From assembly GCF_004193175.1 (NCBI RefSeq), contig NZ_SAUH01000001.1:310001-374000 (forward strand): a DNA stretch of 64,000 nt, in the 5' to 3' direction. Below the pieces are notes generated by a model. The model saw only the letters and a program-made list of their open reading frames with translations. It ran no database searches and was not told where the DNA came from. The DNA comes from Streptomyces sp. RFCAC02 (lineage in GTDB: Bacteria; Actinomycetota; Actinomycetes; Streptomycetales; Streptomycetaceae). A program made the position numbers and the translations under genes. Position 1 is the first letter of the stretch, and each line of letters begins with the position of its first letter. This document shows, one piece after another, positions 9,648-17,362 of this stretch.

Positions 9648-10460
9648 TCAGCGTCTGGGTGCTGTGGACGGTTGGCGAGGAGGTGTCGCGGTGCTCCAGC
9701 GAGTGATGCTGGGCGGCGTGGCTCCGCGGGTGGAGCGCGCGATGTCGAGGGGCGTCGGAGTCGGCTGCACCGGGGTCAGCTGCGCGACGGCCTTCAGTGG
9801 GCGGGCGAGGAATTCCTTCCAACGCAGGAGGGGGACCGGATCCGCCACGGACGTGGTGATGGCGGTGACGAGTTCGACGGGTGTGGCGGAGGATGCGCTC
9901 GCGTACCACCGGCTGCCTGTCGGTCCGCCTTGGAGCAGCCATCTGGTATCGAGGGTTGTCAGCTCGGCCGTACGGTTCGACGGCCATCGCTTGTACTGGA
10001 GGCTGGCCAGACGGTCGGGGGAATGCAGGGAGACGAGCGTCACGTCGTCGCTTCCGTAGCTCCACTGCTGCTCCAGCAGCGGTCGGATGGGGGGTGACAT
10101 ATCCAGGTGGCACGGCGCGAGGTAGGCATGAGGTCCGTCGGTGTATGCCTGGGCCAGCGCTGTGGTGAACGCCGTGACGAATTCGGTGGGGCAGGCGTCG
10201 TTGAAACTGACGGCCCACGCCGGGACGTCGAACGGCTCGGCGGCGGCCGTGATACGCCACAGCCCGTCGTCGGCTCCTTCGGGGAGGAAGCCGAGGCGGA
10301 CGCGGTGGTCGGGTGATGAGCAGTAGGCGTTGCCGAGTTCGTCGTGGGTGAGGTGGAAACCGGCATCGGTGAGGGGGGTGAGCGCCGGGTCTCCTATTCC
10401 AGTCGTGCCGGCGAGGTGGCGGGGGGAGACGTAGACGTCCCCGTCCAGGTCGTACTTCAT
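9648..10460 (-). CDS. DUF317 domain protein
   Basis: A 270-residue protein with two DUF317-type halves: VYVSPRHLAGTTG, then a PTEFVTAFTTALAQA segment, and later WLLQGGPTGSRWYASASS with PVELVTAITTSVADPVP. No membrane segment or signal is visible. The ATG at 10460 overlaps the stop of the HxlR-type regulator as ATGA, so the two are translationally coupled. Its partner gene suggests a regulatory or maintenance role on the mobile element, but DUF317 has no established function. Confidence 0.85.
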   Translation of the reverse strand: MKYDLDGDVYVSPRHLAGTTGIGDPALTPLTDAGFHLTHDELGNAYCSSPDHRVRLGFLPEGADDGLWRITAAAEPFDVPAWAVSFNDACPTEFVTAFTTALAQAYTDGPHAYLAPCHLDMSPPIRPLLEQQWSYGSDDVTLVSLHSPDRLASLQYKRWPSNRTAELTTLDTRWLLQGGPTGSRWYASASSATPVELVTAITTSVADPVPLLRWKEFLARPLKAVAQLTPVQPTPTPLDIARSTRGATPPSITRWSTATPPRQPSTAPRR

Positions 10461-11290
10461 CGACGCGGTCCAGTCGTGGAGACGGCGGCGCGGGCCGGAG
10501 GTGGAACGGGCCGGTGGGAGAAGAGATCCCCGGGCCGCCAGGCGGGGACGGTCGGTGCTACGGCGGAGGGGGTGACGGTCAGTCCGGTACGGACGCGCGG
10601 TACGGCGGGCGGCTGATGGCTCGGCCAGACAGGATGATCCGGTCGGCTGCCGACCGGGCGGCCGGCGGCCCAGGTGGACAGGCCCTGGTAGACGGGGGCC
10701 AATGCGTGCCCGGTAGCCGTGAGGCGGAAACGGCCGTCGTCCGCCTCTTCGACGAGTCCGTCGGCCTCGAGTTGCCGCAACTGTGGGTAGGCCGTGGTGG
10801 TGCGCCCGGCCGTCACCACGGCCGCGGTGACGGCCGGGCCGCTGGTGGCGCCCCGGGCTTTGAGCGTCCACAGGATCGGGGTGGCGTACCGGCCGGAGAT
10901 GAGCGCGAGGGTGTCCTCGGCTTCCTCGGCGGCGGGGACGGGCCGGGGGCGCAGCGCTCCGGCGTCGTCGGGGGCGAGGGGCTTTTCGAGGTGCTCGCTC
11001 CCCCACTTCGCGAGTATGGACAGAGCGGGGCGGAGGTCGGCACCGCGCTGGGTGAGGCCGTAGGTGACGTGATGGGAGCGGTGTTCGACGCGTTCGACGA
11101 GGCCGGAGGCGGCCAGCTTGTTCAGGCGTGGGTGCAGTTGGCCGTCTGCGAGCCACGGCAGTCGTGTCTTGATCTCGGTGTAGCGCAGAGGGCCGGGGGC
11201 GAGGGTCATCAGCGTCCACACGGTCCACCGTGCGTTGAGCATGGCGACGGTCTCGGTGACTCTGCGAAGGTCGGGGTCGTTCATGGCCAC
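10457..11290 (-). CDS. tandem HxlR-type winged-helix regulator
   Basis: A 277-residue transcription regulator made of two HxlR-like winged helices in one chain. The first (about residues 8-95) reads ARWTVWTLMTLAPGPLRYTEI then LNKLAASGLVERVE. The second (about 120-205) reads SGRYATPILWTLKARG then LRQLEADGLVEE. HxlR proteins normally carry one such domain and dimerise; here the duplication would make a pseudo-dimer. A proline-rich tail follows. The GTG start is 8 nt after GAGGA. It overlaps the DUF317 gene downstream by 4 nt. It probably regulates genes of the element. Confidence 0.85.
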   Translation of the reverse strand: MAMNDPDLRRVTETVAMLNARWTVWTLMTLAPGPLRYTEIKTRLPWLADGQLHPRLNKLAASGLVERVEHRSHHVTYGLTQRGADLRPALSILAKWGSEHLEKPLAPDDAGALRPRPVPAAEEAEDTLALISGRYATPILWTLKARGATSGPAVTAAVVTAGRTTTAYPQLRQLEADGLVEEADDGRFRLTATGHALAPVYQGLSTWAAGRPVGSRPDHPVWPSHQPPAVPRVRTGLTVTPSAVAPTVPAWRPGDLFSHRPVPPPARAAVSTTGPRR

Positions 11291-11307
11291 GTGGTTGTTC
11301 CTCGGGG

Positions 11308-11715
11308 TCAGCGGCTTGGGGCGGCCGAGCGGGTCGGCGAGGCGGGGCGGGTCGGGGCAGGAGCGGTGGGTTCCGGTACGCGGCGCAGGCCACGGAGGAC
11401 GGCGGTGAGGACCTGGATGTGGGTGTCTCGGATCGCGGTGAAGTCGGCGATGCGGCGGGAGCAGTCGAGGATGTGGCCCGTGTCGGCACCGTCGAACGTC
11501 CGCTGTGGGGAGGTGAGTTCGTGGAGTCGCTGACGCTGCTGGTCGATGGCCCTGTCCGCCAGGTGCAGGGCGTCGTGTCCTTCGACGAGCGCGGCGAGCA
11601 TGGACTCCGGACGCTGCTCGGCCTCGGCGCGCAGCTCGGCGATCGGCCGGCCCCAGAGGGCTTCGATCCGCTCGACGACGGCCTCGACGGAGGGTTTCTC
11701 GTGGGTGACGGGCAA
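11308..11715 (-). CDS. hypothetical helical protein
   Basis: A 135-residue, largely helical and charged protein (VVERIEALWGRPIAELRAEAEQ...) with a Pro/Thr/Arg-rich tail and no membrane segment. The TTG start is supported by GAGG 7 nt upstream. It is the first gene of the unit leading into the HxlR and DUF317 genes. A conserved 15-bp motif lies about 97 bp upstream of the start. I do not recognise the family; a coiled-coil accessory protein of the element is the most I can say. Confidence 0.65.
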   Translation of the reverse strand: MPVTHEKPSVEAVVERIEALWGRPIAELRAEAEQRPESMLAALVEGHDALHLADRAIDQQRQRLHELTSPQRTFDGADTGHILDCSRRIADFTAIRDTHIQVLTAVLRGLRRVPEPTAPAPTRPASPTRSAAPSR

Positions 11716-11811
11716 GGCGCAGCCTCGGATCCAGGTCTTTGGTCGCGGAACACGGAGATGGCAGCGACGGCAGAACGGGGGAATTACGGGACCATCGTCT
11801 GCATCGGTGCC

Positions 11812-11826
11812 GATTTCGCTAACCGG
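11812..11826 (-). promoter_or_regulatory. recurrent upstream motif, copy 1
   Basis: On the minus strand this reads CCGGTTAGCGAAATC. Near-identical copies (CCGGTTNNCGAAATC) occur at 14801 and 15771. All three lie 58-158 bp upstream of minus-strand genes in the same orientation. It is a candidate operator or promoter element. Confidence 0.5.
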
Positions 11827-11846
11827 CCGTGCGACTTAAGTCGCTG

Positions 11847-12560
11847 CTATCGACGGCTCGGTCCGGGCGGGGCGGAGCAGCCCGGTGGGTATTCGCTCGG
11901 CCGAAGGGTGAGAGACGTGGTCTGTGCGGGATCAGGGAGAGTGGTCACCTCGCCCTCCCAGTATTTCTCCCACCATTGGGTAGCTGCCTCGTAGGTGGCG
12001 AACGGGGCCTCGCGCAGGGTGTGGGTGCCTGCCTGCAGGTCGGTCGTCTCCAGCAGGATCCGGAAGGGTGGGCGGCTCCCGTCGACGGCTCGCAGGAGCG
12101 CGGCGATCCGCACGGGCTCGGAGTCTTCGGTGTAACTGTGGAGCAGCGCGAACCGATCGCCGTCCGAGGTCAGCCGGGTTTCGAGTGCTCGGGTCACATC
12201 GTCCGCGGCGCTCGTGCCGACCTGTTCGCCGAGCTGGATCGCATCGGCCGGGCATCCCCGGGCGATGAGCCATGACTGGGCCATCGCCGGGAGGGGGAGC
12301 CGGACGAAGTCGGAGCAGAATGTCATGCTCGCCGGGTCCCGCGTCAGGTGGAGAGCGGCGATCTGCGGCATTCCGGGATAGCCCCAGGTGGCGGAAGTGT
12401 CGTGCAGGAGAAAGTAGCTGTGTGCGTCATCCGCCGTGTGATGTTGGGCCAGAACGTCCAGGTCGAAACTTTGGGATTCCCATTCGCCCGGTGCTTCCCC
12501 GCGTGCCGGTTCATAGCCGTCCAGACGAAGCCGGTCGGACAGTGCGAGAGAGTCGGTCAT
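11847..12560 (-). CDS. conserved hypothetical protein of actinomycete mobile elements
   Basis: A 237-residue soluble protein. Visible features are an acidic N-terminal part, a motif FCSDFVRLPLPAMAQSWL near residue 90, a region FALLHSYTEDSEPVRIAALL that resembles a beta-strand pair, and an aromatic EAATQWWEKYWEG near the C-terminus. No catalytic motif is evident. It is the last gene of a five-gene minus-strand unit (14743 to 11847) in which every neighbour overlaps by 4 nt; its ATG overlaps the upstream stop. I do not recognise the family. Confidence 0.7.
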   Translation of the reverse strand: MTDSLALSDRLRLDGYEPARGEAPGEWESQSFDLDVLAQHHTADDAHSYFLLHDTSATWGYPGMPQIAALHLTRDPASMTFCSDFVRLPLPAMAQSWLIARGCPADAIQLGEQVGTSAADDVTRALETRLTSDGDRFALLHSYTEDSEPVRIAALLRAVDGSRPPFRILLETTDLQAGTHTLREAPFATYEAATQWWEKYWEGEVTTLPDPAQTTSLTLRPSEYPPGCSAPPGPSRR

Positions 12561-13294
12561 CTCCGCTTCCCGATGCGTCCCGGCCCGGGACTTGCGCTGA
12601 TGGGGCGGTCGGTGAGGGGCCAGGTCCCTGGAGAAGGTCGGGGGGCCGCGTTCGTCGGGCGCGGCGGCTGGAGGGCTGCCAGCAGGGCGTGGCGGCCGGC
12701 GGCGGTCAGGGTGACCGACTGTCCGGCGAGGAGCGTCCGCGAGGTGTTCAGGTGTACCAGCCCCGCCTTTCGCAGGTCGTGCACCTGCGCCGGCGAGAGG
12801 GACTCTCCTGTCGTGGTCGTGACGGTGAGCCGGTGGGTGAGGGCGTTCTCCCTCAGTGTGGTTCCCTGGCCGCGGCTGATGCATATCAGGGCGGCCGTAT
12901 CCCTGGCCGACAGTTCACCCGGCGGGCGCGGGCCGCGCTCCGGGACCGTTCCGAGCCGTGCCAGGGCCGCGACCGTCGTTTCCTGCCGGACGTCCCGGTC
13001 ACGCGCCGCGTCGCGCAGATGCCCGACAGCACGGTCGACCCGCGTGAGCAGGAAACGGTCGACAGGCCCCGTGGACGTCAGGCGATGCACGAGTGCCAGC
13101 TGATACGTGACCGTCTTCTCGGCTTCGAGGAGTTGGCGGTAGGCATTCGCCAGGCGCAGGCGCGGACCGTCCAGCAGTCCGCGCTCCAGCAGCCGTAGGA
13201 ATTCGCCGGCCGTGCAGCCGGCCGCCTCGGCAATCTGTGCGTCCAGCGCCGTCTCCACCGCACCGGGCGCCCGCCCTCCGGAAGATCCCGTCAT
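12557..13294 (-). CDS. two-part protein: helical N-terminus plus C-terminal winged-helix-like domain
   Basis: A 245-residue protein. The N-terminal half is helical (LEAEKTVTYQLALVHRL). The C-terminal half (about 130-225) reads LSARDTAALICISRGQGTTL, SLSPAQVHDLRKAGLVHLNT and LLAGQSVTLTAAGRHALLA, a DNA-binding-like repeat that is clearly shared with the gene at 28702. Both probably belong to one paralogous family of element proteins. The ATG overlaps the upstream stop as ATGA. The function is unknown. Confidence 0.7.
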   Translation of the reverse strand: MTGSSGGRAPGAVETALDAQIAEAAGCTAGEFLRLLERGLLDGPRLRLANAYRQLLEAEKTVTYQLALVHRLTSTGPVDRFLLTRVDRAVGHLRDAARDRDVRQETTVAALARLGTVPERGPRPPGELSARDTAALICISRGQGTTLRENALTHRLTVTTTTGESLSPAQVHDLRKAGLVHLNTSRTLLAGQSVTLTAAGRHALLAALQPPRPTNAAPRPSPGTWPLTDRPISASPGPGRIGKRR

Positions 13295-13677
13295 CGCCTG
13301 CCCAGGGCAGCGAGATCCGCACGGTGGTACGCCTTCAGGCGGCGTCCGTTGCCCAGCCGGGTGTCCCTGGTGTGGATGCGGTAGGGGGCCAGCAGGTGAG
13401 CGAGGCGCTGCTGGGTGAGGTCCCGGTAGAGCCAGCGCCCCTCGGCGGTTCCGGGCAGGTGCCGCAGACCGGCCACCAGATCGGCCGAGGCCATGGCGGC
13501 AGGATCGCCCGCGGTCGAGAACGCGGTGAGGCACGCGTCCAGGAGCGACATGGGCTCCGGAGAATCGGTTCGCCCGGCCTGAGTGCAGGAGCAGCGGGGC
13601 GTCGCGTGCGTCGTTTCGGCGACGAGGACGACGCGCTGGCCGGGCTCCGGCCAGATCAGGACGATCGGTGACTTCAC
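13291..13677 (-). CDS. hypothetical protein with DUF3631-like C-terminus
   Basis: A 128-residue protein. Its C-terminal part (YRDLTQQRLAHLLAPYRI, RRLKAYHRADLAALG) resembles the winged-helix end of DUF3631 proteins that accompany primase or helicase modules on actinomycete elements. The N-terminal 35 residues contain a short hydrophobic strand and a Cys-X-Cys (PRCSCTQ). The GTG start overlaps the RelE-like gene's stop, and the stop overlaps the next start. A full DUF3631 ATPase region is absent, so this is a short relative or a fragment. Confidence 0.6.
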   Translation of the reverse strand: MKSPIVLIWPEPGQRVVLVAETTHATPRCSCTQAGRTDSPEPMSLLDACLTAFSTAGDPAAMASADLVAGLRHLPGTAEGRWLYRDLTQQRLAHLLAPYRIHTRDTRLGNGRRLKAYHRADLAALGRR

Positions 13678-14126
13678 GGAAGGGGGCCTTTCTGGCGTGC
13701 GGGTGGAGCGGGAAGCTGAATACGCGACTCGGTTCCGGTCCGAGCGGCACGCTGTGGGGAGCGCGTGCGGGCTGCCGTGGGGCGTGGGCCGACGGGCGGG
13801 TGCGCCAGGCCGAGACGCTCGCGGACGGTGCGGTAGATGTCGTATCCGGCGCGCGGCCGCAAGGCGACCACGTGGATTTCGACCCTGCGGGCGGAGCCCC
13901 GGGGCGCCGGCCGCTGGGTGTAGACCGTGCGCCAGGCGTTGCGGGAGTCCACGTAGAGCTTCCGGTACCCGGTCAGGTCGTCGTGGAGACGGCGGCCGAC
14001 GAGTTGTGCCCTGACCGCGTCCTGGATCTGGGCGAGGGCGAGGTCGCGGATGTCTCCGGGGGCCTGGAGCAGGTCGGAGAGGGCACGAGGGTCGAATGAC
14101 AGGGCGAACAGCTCGCTGCCGGTCAC
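13674..14126 (-). CDS. RelE/ParE-fold toxin-like protein
   Basis: A 150-residue protein whose first 110 residues follow the RelE pattern: a helical start (ALSDLLQAPGDIRDLALAQI), then GYRKLYVDSRNAWRTVYTQ, then RRVEIHVVALRPR with a terminal VYRTVRERLG-like segment. RelE-type toxins cut mRNA at the ribosome. The C-terminal 40 residues are basic and disordered, unlike classical RelE. The GTG start overlaps the DUF4913 gene's stop as GTGA. No classical antitoxin is adjacent; if this is a toxin, the DUF4913 protein or the gene downstream may hold that role. Activity is not established. Confidence 0.65.
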   Translation of the reverse strand: MTGSELFALSFDPRALSDLLQAPGDIRDLALAQIQDAVRAQLVGRRLHDDLTGYRKLYVDSRNAWRTVYTQRPAPRGSARRVEIHVVALRPRAGYDIYRTVRERLGLAHPPVGPRPTAARTRSPQRAARTGTESRIQLPAPPARQKGPLP

Positions 14127-14743
14127 CGGGTGTCCCCGTCTTCCTCGTCGGTGCCGCTGTCCGTTGTGCGCGTCGAGGGCTGGGGCCGGGGCAGGAGGCG
14201 GTGTGCCGGCCGGTCCGGGTCCGTCATGCAGGCGGACAGCGGCCCGCCGGGCGCCCGGATCACCGCCATGGTGTGCGTGAGGAAGTCGCGGTGCCACACG
14301 AGCATCCCGGCCGGTCCGGCTTCGGGTTCGGCGTGCTGCTGGTAGGCCAGCCACAGGGCGTGCAGCCAGGCGAGAACGTCCTGGTGTTCCTGCCATCGCC
14401 GGCACCAGGGTGACGCGGTGGTGACCTCGGCGCCGTGGGTGGGCATCAGGAACCCGTCCACCCAGCCCGTCAGGGCGTCGATCTCGTCGTCGAGTTCCGG
14501 GCCGTCCAGCTCGAGGATCGGACGCGGCTCCGGCGGGGCGGCCGGCACCGGGGCGGACGGAAGGCGCCTGCCCACGGCTCCGAACGGGACCGGGTTCTCC
14601 TCGGCGAGCGCGTCGAGCCGGCGTGCCTGCTCGGCCGACCGGTCCAGCAGCTTGCGCACGCTGGCCTCGATCGTCTCCAGGTCAGCCTCGGGAATGCGTA
14701 CGGGCCGCGCCGTTCCGCTTTCGGCTTGGGTCGGTTCGGGCAA
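14123..14743 (-). CDS. DUF4913 domain protein
   Basis: A 206-residue protein. The C-terminal half shows the DUF4913 signature: WVDGFLMPTH, then WCRRWQEHQDVLAWLHALW, then MLVWHRDFLTHTMAV. The N-terminal 90 residues are helical and proline-rich. DUF4913 proteins occur on actinomycete mobile elements, usually near RelE-like genes, as here; their role is unknown. The TTG start is chosen because GGAGG stands 7 nt upstream. It heads a five-gene unit with 4-nt overlaps throughout. Confidence 0.8.
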   Translation of the reverse strand: MPEPTQAESGTARPVRIPEADLETIEASVRKLLDRSAEQARRLDALAEENPVPFGAVGRRLPSAPVPAAPPEPRPILELDGPELDDEIDALTGWVDGFLMPTHGAEVTTASPWCRRWQEHQDVLAWLHALWLAYQQHAEPEAGPAGMLVWHRDFLTHTMAVIRAPGGPLSACMTDPDRPAHRLLPRPQPSTRTTDSGTDEEDGDTR

Positions 14744-14800
14744 GGGAATTCCTCCATTCCAGGAAGGGATCGTCCGCTGCCCAGGGTCTTCACGGGACCC

Positions 14801-14815
14801 GATTTCGCCAACCGG
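14801..14815 (-). promoter_or_regulatory. recurrent upstream motif, copy 2
   Basis: On the minus strand this reads CCGGTTGGCGAAATC, 58 bp upstream of the DUF4913 start, in the gap after the methyltransferase gene. See the copies at 11812 and 15771. Confidence 0.5.
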
Positions 14816-14851
14816 GCCGCCTCTGCTATGCGGCCACGACAATGCGAGTTG

Positions 14852-15613
14852 TCAGCTCGTCAACTCGAAGTCCCCGGGATCTCCGGTCTGCTGGAGCGTC
14901 TCGTCGAGCCGCCGAGCGGCGATCTCGTGGTAATGCGTTGTTTTTTCCACGCCGATGAAGTCACGCCCCTCGAGCAGGGCGGCGACACCGGTGGAGCCGC
15001 TGCCGGCACAGAAGTCGAGCACTGTCCCTCCGGGCGGCGCGATCTTCACCAGCTCACGCATGACCGGAACCGGCTTCTGGGTGATGTGACAGCGCGCCTT
15101 TCCGGACGGCTGGGACGCGCTGTAGAGGCCGGGCAGGTAGACCGGGTTGCGGTCCCCGTCGATGGCGCCCTTGCTGGCCCACACGATGAATTCGCAGTTC
15201 TGCGTGAACCGGCCTTTCTGCGGTCGGCTCGTGGGCTTGTGCCAGGCGAGGATCCCGCGCCACAGCCAGCCGGCTGCCTGGATCGCGTCCGTTGTGACGG
15301 GAAGCTGCCGCCAGTCGCTGAACAGCAGCGCTGTCCCGCCGTCCCGGGTGAGACGGTGGGCTTCCGTCATGATCTGGGTCAGCCAGAAGCCGTAGGAGCG
15401 CTGGTCCATGTTCTCGCCGGTGAAGTCCGGCAGCCGGTGCTTGGCTTCGGCGCTGCTGTACTTCTGTCGTGCGCTGCGAGACGTGCGTTCCATCGCCGTG
15501 CGGCCGCCGGAATTGTAGGGCGGATCGGTGATGACGCTGTCCACGCAAGCGTCGGGCAGCCCGGAAAGCACGTTCAGCGCGTCACCATGATGGAGAGAAA
15601 AAGACAAAGACAC
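14852..15613 (-). CDS. DNA methyltransferase (N6-adenine or N4-cytosine, beta class)
   Basis: A 253-residue enzyme that would transfer a methyl group from S-adenosylmethionine to an exocyclic amino group in DNA. Catalytic motif IV is near the N-terminus (VITDPPYNSGG, about residue 30). The SAM-binding motif I is near the C-terminus (TVLDFCAGSGSTG, about residue 205). That order defines the beta class. HITQKPVPVMRELV precedes motif I as usual. No restriction endonuclease is adjacent, so it looks like an orphan, possibly protecting the element from host restriction. The GTG start at 15613 is the first in frame. Confidence 0.9.
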   Translation of the reverse strand: MSLSFSLHHGDALNVLSGLPDACVDSVITDPPYNSGGRTAMERTSRSARQKYSSAEAKHRLPDFTGENMDQRSYGFWLTQIMTEAHRLTRDGGTALLFSDWRQLPVTTDAIQAAGWLWRGILAWHKPTSRPQKGRFTQNCEFIVWASKGAIDGDRNPVYLPGLYSASQPSGKARCHITQKPVPVMRELVKIAPPGGTVLDFCAGSGSTGVAALLEGRDFIGVEKTTHYHEIAARRLDETLQQTGDPGDFELTS

Positions 15614-15770
15614 CTCGCGGGTTTCGGGAAAGAGTAAGGCGATTCCCTCCCCTCCCGCCCGGAAGACTGCCTGCTTCGGGAACGGTGACGAGAAAGGGAA
15701 CGGTCACCTTACGGCCGGATCCCCGGTCGGGCCTCATCGGCCGTCGGGCCGCGCTTCGCTTCATCCGGCT

Positions 15771-15785
15771 GATTTCGGCAACCGG
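15771..15785 (-). promoter_or_regulatory. recurrent upstream motif, copy 3
   Basis: On the minus strand this reads CCGGTTGCCGAAATC, 158 bp upstream of the methyltransferase start, in the divergent region between the minus- and plus-strand operons. See the copies at 11812 and 14801. Confidence 0.45.
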
Positions 15786-15853
15786 TGAACCGTCCTTACG
15801 GTGCTTGCACCACTCGGCGCCCCGTGCTCCGGGGATTGCACCAGTACGCACCG

Positions 15854-15880
15854 GGCGTCTGTGCCGAAGCCACAGACGCC
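15854..15880. promoter_or_regulatory. hairpin in the divergent intergenic region
   Basis: A perfect 10-bp inverted repeat (GGCGTCTGTG and its complement) around a 7-nt loop. It lies 78 bp before the conjugation operon in a 344-bp gap between divergent genes. It lacks a T-run. It could be an operator, an oriT-like structure or a leader hairpin; the sequence alone does not decide. Confidence 0.45.
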
Positions 15881-15957
15881 GCCGATCTCATTCCGAGGAT
15901 TACCGTGACACCTTCCATCGCTCCCGCATTCTTGCCGCCGCCCGGTGACGGGACAGC

Positions 15958-16989
15958 GTGAAGGGCGTCCTCATCGGAACGGCGGTGCTCGTTCTTTCCC
16001 CGTTTCTCATCACCGGGACGGCACTCGTGGCCTTCGCCGGCCACGCGGCGGTCTCCGCGTCGCCCACGGCCTGCCAGGACGCCCTCGACGCCGCGTCGAT
16101 CGCCGAGGAGCTCTCCGAGCTGGACCAGCCGGACGAGCAGGTCGCCAACGCCTCGGTCATCGTCTCCACCGGCCGGCTGCTGGACATCCCCGCCCGTGGG
16201 CAGGTCATCGCGCTGGCCACCGCCATGCAGGAGTCCGGGCTCCTCAACCTCCCCTACGGAGACCGGGACTCGCTCGGCCTCTTCCAGCAACGCCCCTCCC
16301 AGGGCTGGGGAACGGCTGAGGAGATCCTCGAACCCGCCTCGGCAAGCACCCGTTTCTACGAGGCGCTGGTGCAGGTGGACGGCTGGCAGCAGCTCACCGT
16401 CGCGCAGGCCGCTCAGGCCGTACAGCGATCCGCCTATCCGGACGCCTACGCCCAGTGGGAAGACCTCGCCACCGCCCTGCAGGAAGTCCTGGCGGAGACC
16501 GCCGTGGAGTCCGACGGCGCCGCATGCCCCGACAGCGACAGCACCGACTGGGACACCATCCCCGAAGGGACCGTGCCCGAGGGGTACGCGATCCCCGCAA
16601 GCGCCGGTCCGGCGGCACGAACGGCGATCGTCTGGGCGATGGGGCAGCTCGGCACCCCCTACCAGTGGGGCGGCACGTGCACCGACCCGCACGGCCCCGA
16701 CCCCATGGCCCGCTGCGACTGCAGCTCCCTGGTGCAACAGGCGTACGCCCACGCGGGCGTATCGCTCACCCGCACCACCTACACCCAGGTGACGGAAGGC
16801 GAGGCCGTCTCCCCCGACGACATCGCTCCCGGCGACCTGGTCTTCAGCCGAGGCACCGCCGAACGGCCCGAACACGTCGGCATGGCCATCGGCGCGGGAC
16901 TCGTCATCGAGGCACCGCGCACCGGCAAACCCGTACGGATCACGCCGCTGGAGGACTGGGACGTCCTCGTCGTGCGCCACGTCGTCTGA
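15958..16989 (+). CDS. conjugation-associated cell-wall hydrolase (transglycosylase-like plus NlpC/P60)
   Basis: A 343-residue protein with an N-terminal membrane segment or signal (LIGTAVLVLSPFLITGTALV). A lytic-transglycosylase-like region (about 85-190) contains ATAMQESGLLN with a candidate catalytic Glu, and GLFQQRPSQGWGT. The C-terminal NlpC/P60 peptidase domain (about 215-343) has its catalytic Cys in CDCSSLVQQAY and His in EHVGMAIG. Such bifunctional enzymes open the peptidoglycan for DNA-transfer machinery, like VirB1-type proteins. It opens the plus-strand conjugation operon. An in-frame stop just upstream makes the GTG at 15958 the earliest start. Confidence 0.85.
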   Translation: MKGVLIGTAVLVLSPFLITGTALVAFAGHAAVSASPTACQDALDAASIAEELSELDQPDEQVANASVIVSTGRLLDIPARGQVIALATAMQESGLLNLPYGDRDSLGLFQQRPSQGWGTAEEILEPASASTRFYEALVQVDGWQQLTVAQAAQAVQRSAYPDAYAQWEDLATALQEVLAETAVESDGAACPDSDSTDWDTIPEGTVPEGYAIPASAGPAARTAIVWAMGQLGTPYQWGGTCTDPHGPDPMARCDCSSLVQQAYAHAGVSLTRTTYTQVTEGEAVSPDDIAPGDLVFSRGTAERPEHVGMAIGAGLVIEAPRTGKPVRITPLEDWDVLVVRHVV

Positions 16990-17059
16990 CAGCACCCTCT
17001 TCTCCCATCCCGCTCTCCCGCCAGGCCGACGACATGGCCCTGGCCCGCAAGGAGTTGCC

Positions 17060-17362
17060 ATCCCCGCTCCCCTTTCCACCCTCGCGTACGACCCGGGCGT
17101 TACGCCCGCCGAAGGCGGCCTGCCGGGGCTTTCCGTCCTGCGCGAGGTCGTCAACAGCATCAACCTGTTCTGCATCCTCGCCGTCGTGGGTGCCCTCGCC
17201 GTCTCCCTGAGTGTGTGGGCCTGGGGCCACCACACCGGCGGCCATCAGGCCGAGGCCAACGGCAAGAAGGGCGCCGTCGTAGCCGCCGGCGCCGCGCTCG
17301 GTCTCGGCGCCGCCAACGGCATCGTCGCCTTCTTTTCCGCACTCGGCACGGAGGTCCACTGA
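17060..17362 (+). CDS. DUF6112 pilin-like small membrane protein, no canonical start codon
   Basis: A 100-residue protein matching DUF6112, the small two-helix membrane proteins in actinobacterial conjugation operons: GLPGLSVLREVVNSINLF, a first hydrophobic helix, WAWGHHTGGHQAEANGKKG, then a second helix ending in AANGIVAFFSALG. In other transfer systems this position is held by pilin-like subunits. No ATG, GTG or TTG is available before the first helix. An ATC at 17060 follows AAGGAG by 5 nt and gives the expected length. The stop overlaps the next ATG. It may use a rare start codon, or a start has been lost. Confidence 0.75.
   Translation: MPAPLSTLAYDPGVTPAEGGLPGLSVLREVVNSINLFCILAVVGALAVSLSVWAWGHHTGGHQAEANGKKGAVVAAGAALGLGAANGIVAFFSALGTEVH

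Noticed and set aside
9648..11753. 701-codon minus-strand frame
   Set aside because: Only its last 270 codons, from the ATG at 10460, are a DUF317 protein. The rest is a shadow of the HxlR-like and 11308 genes.
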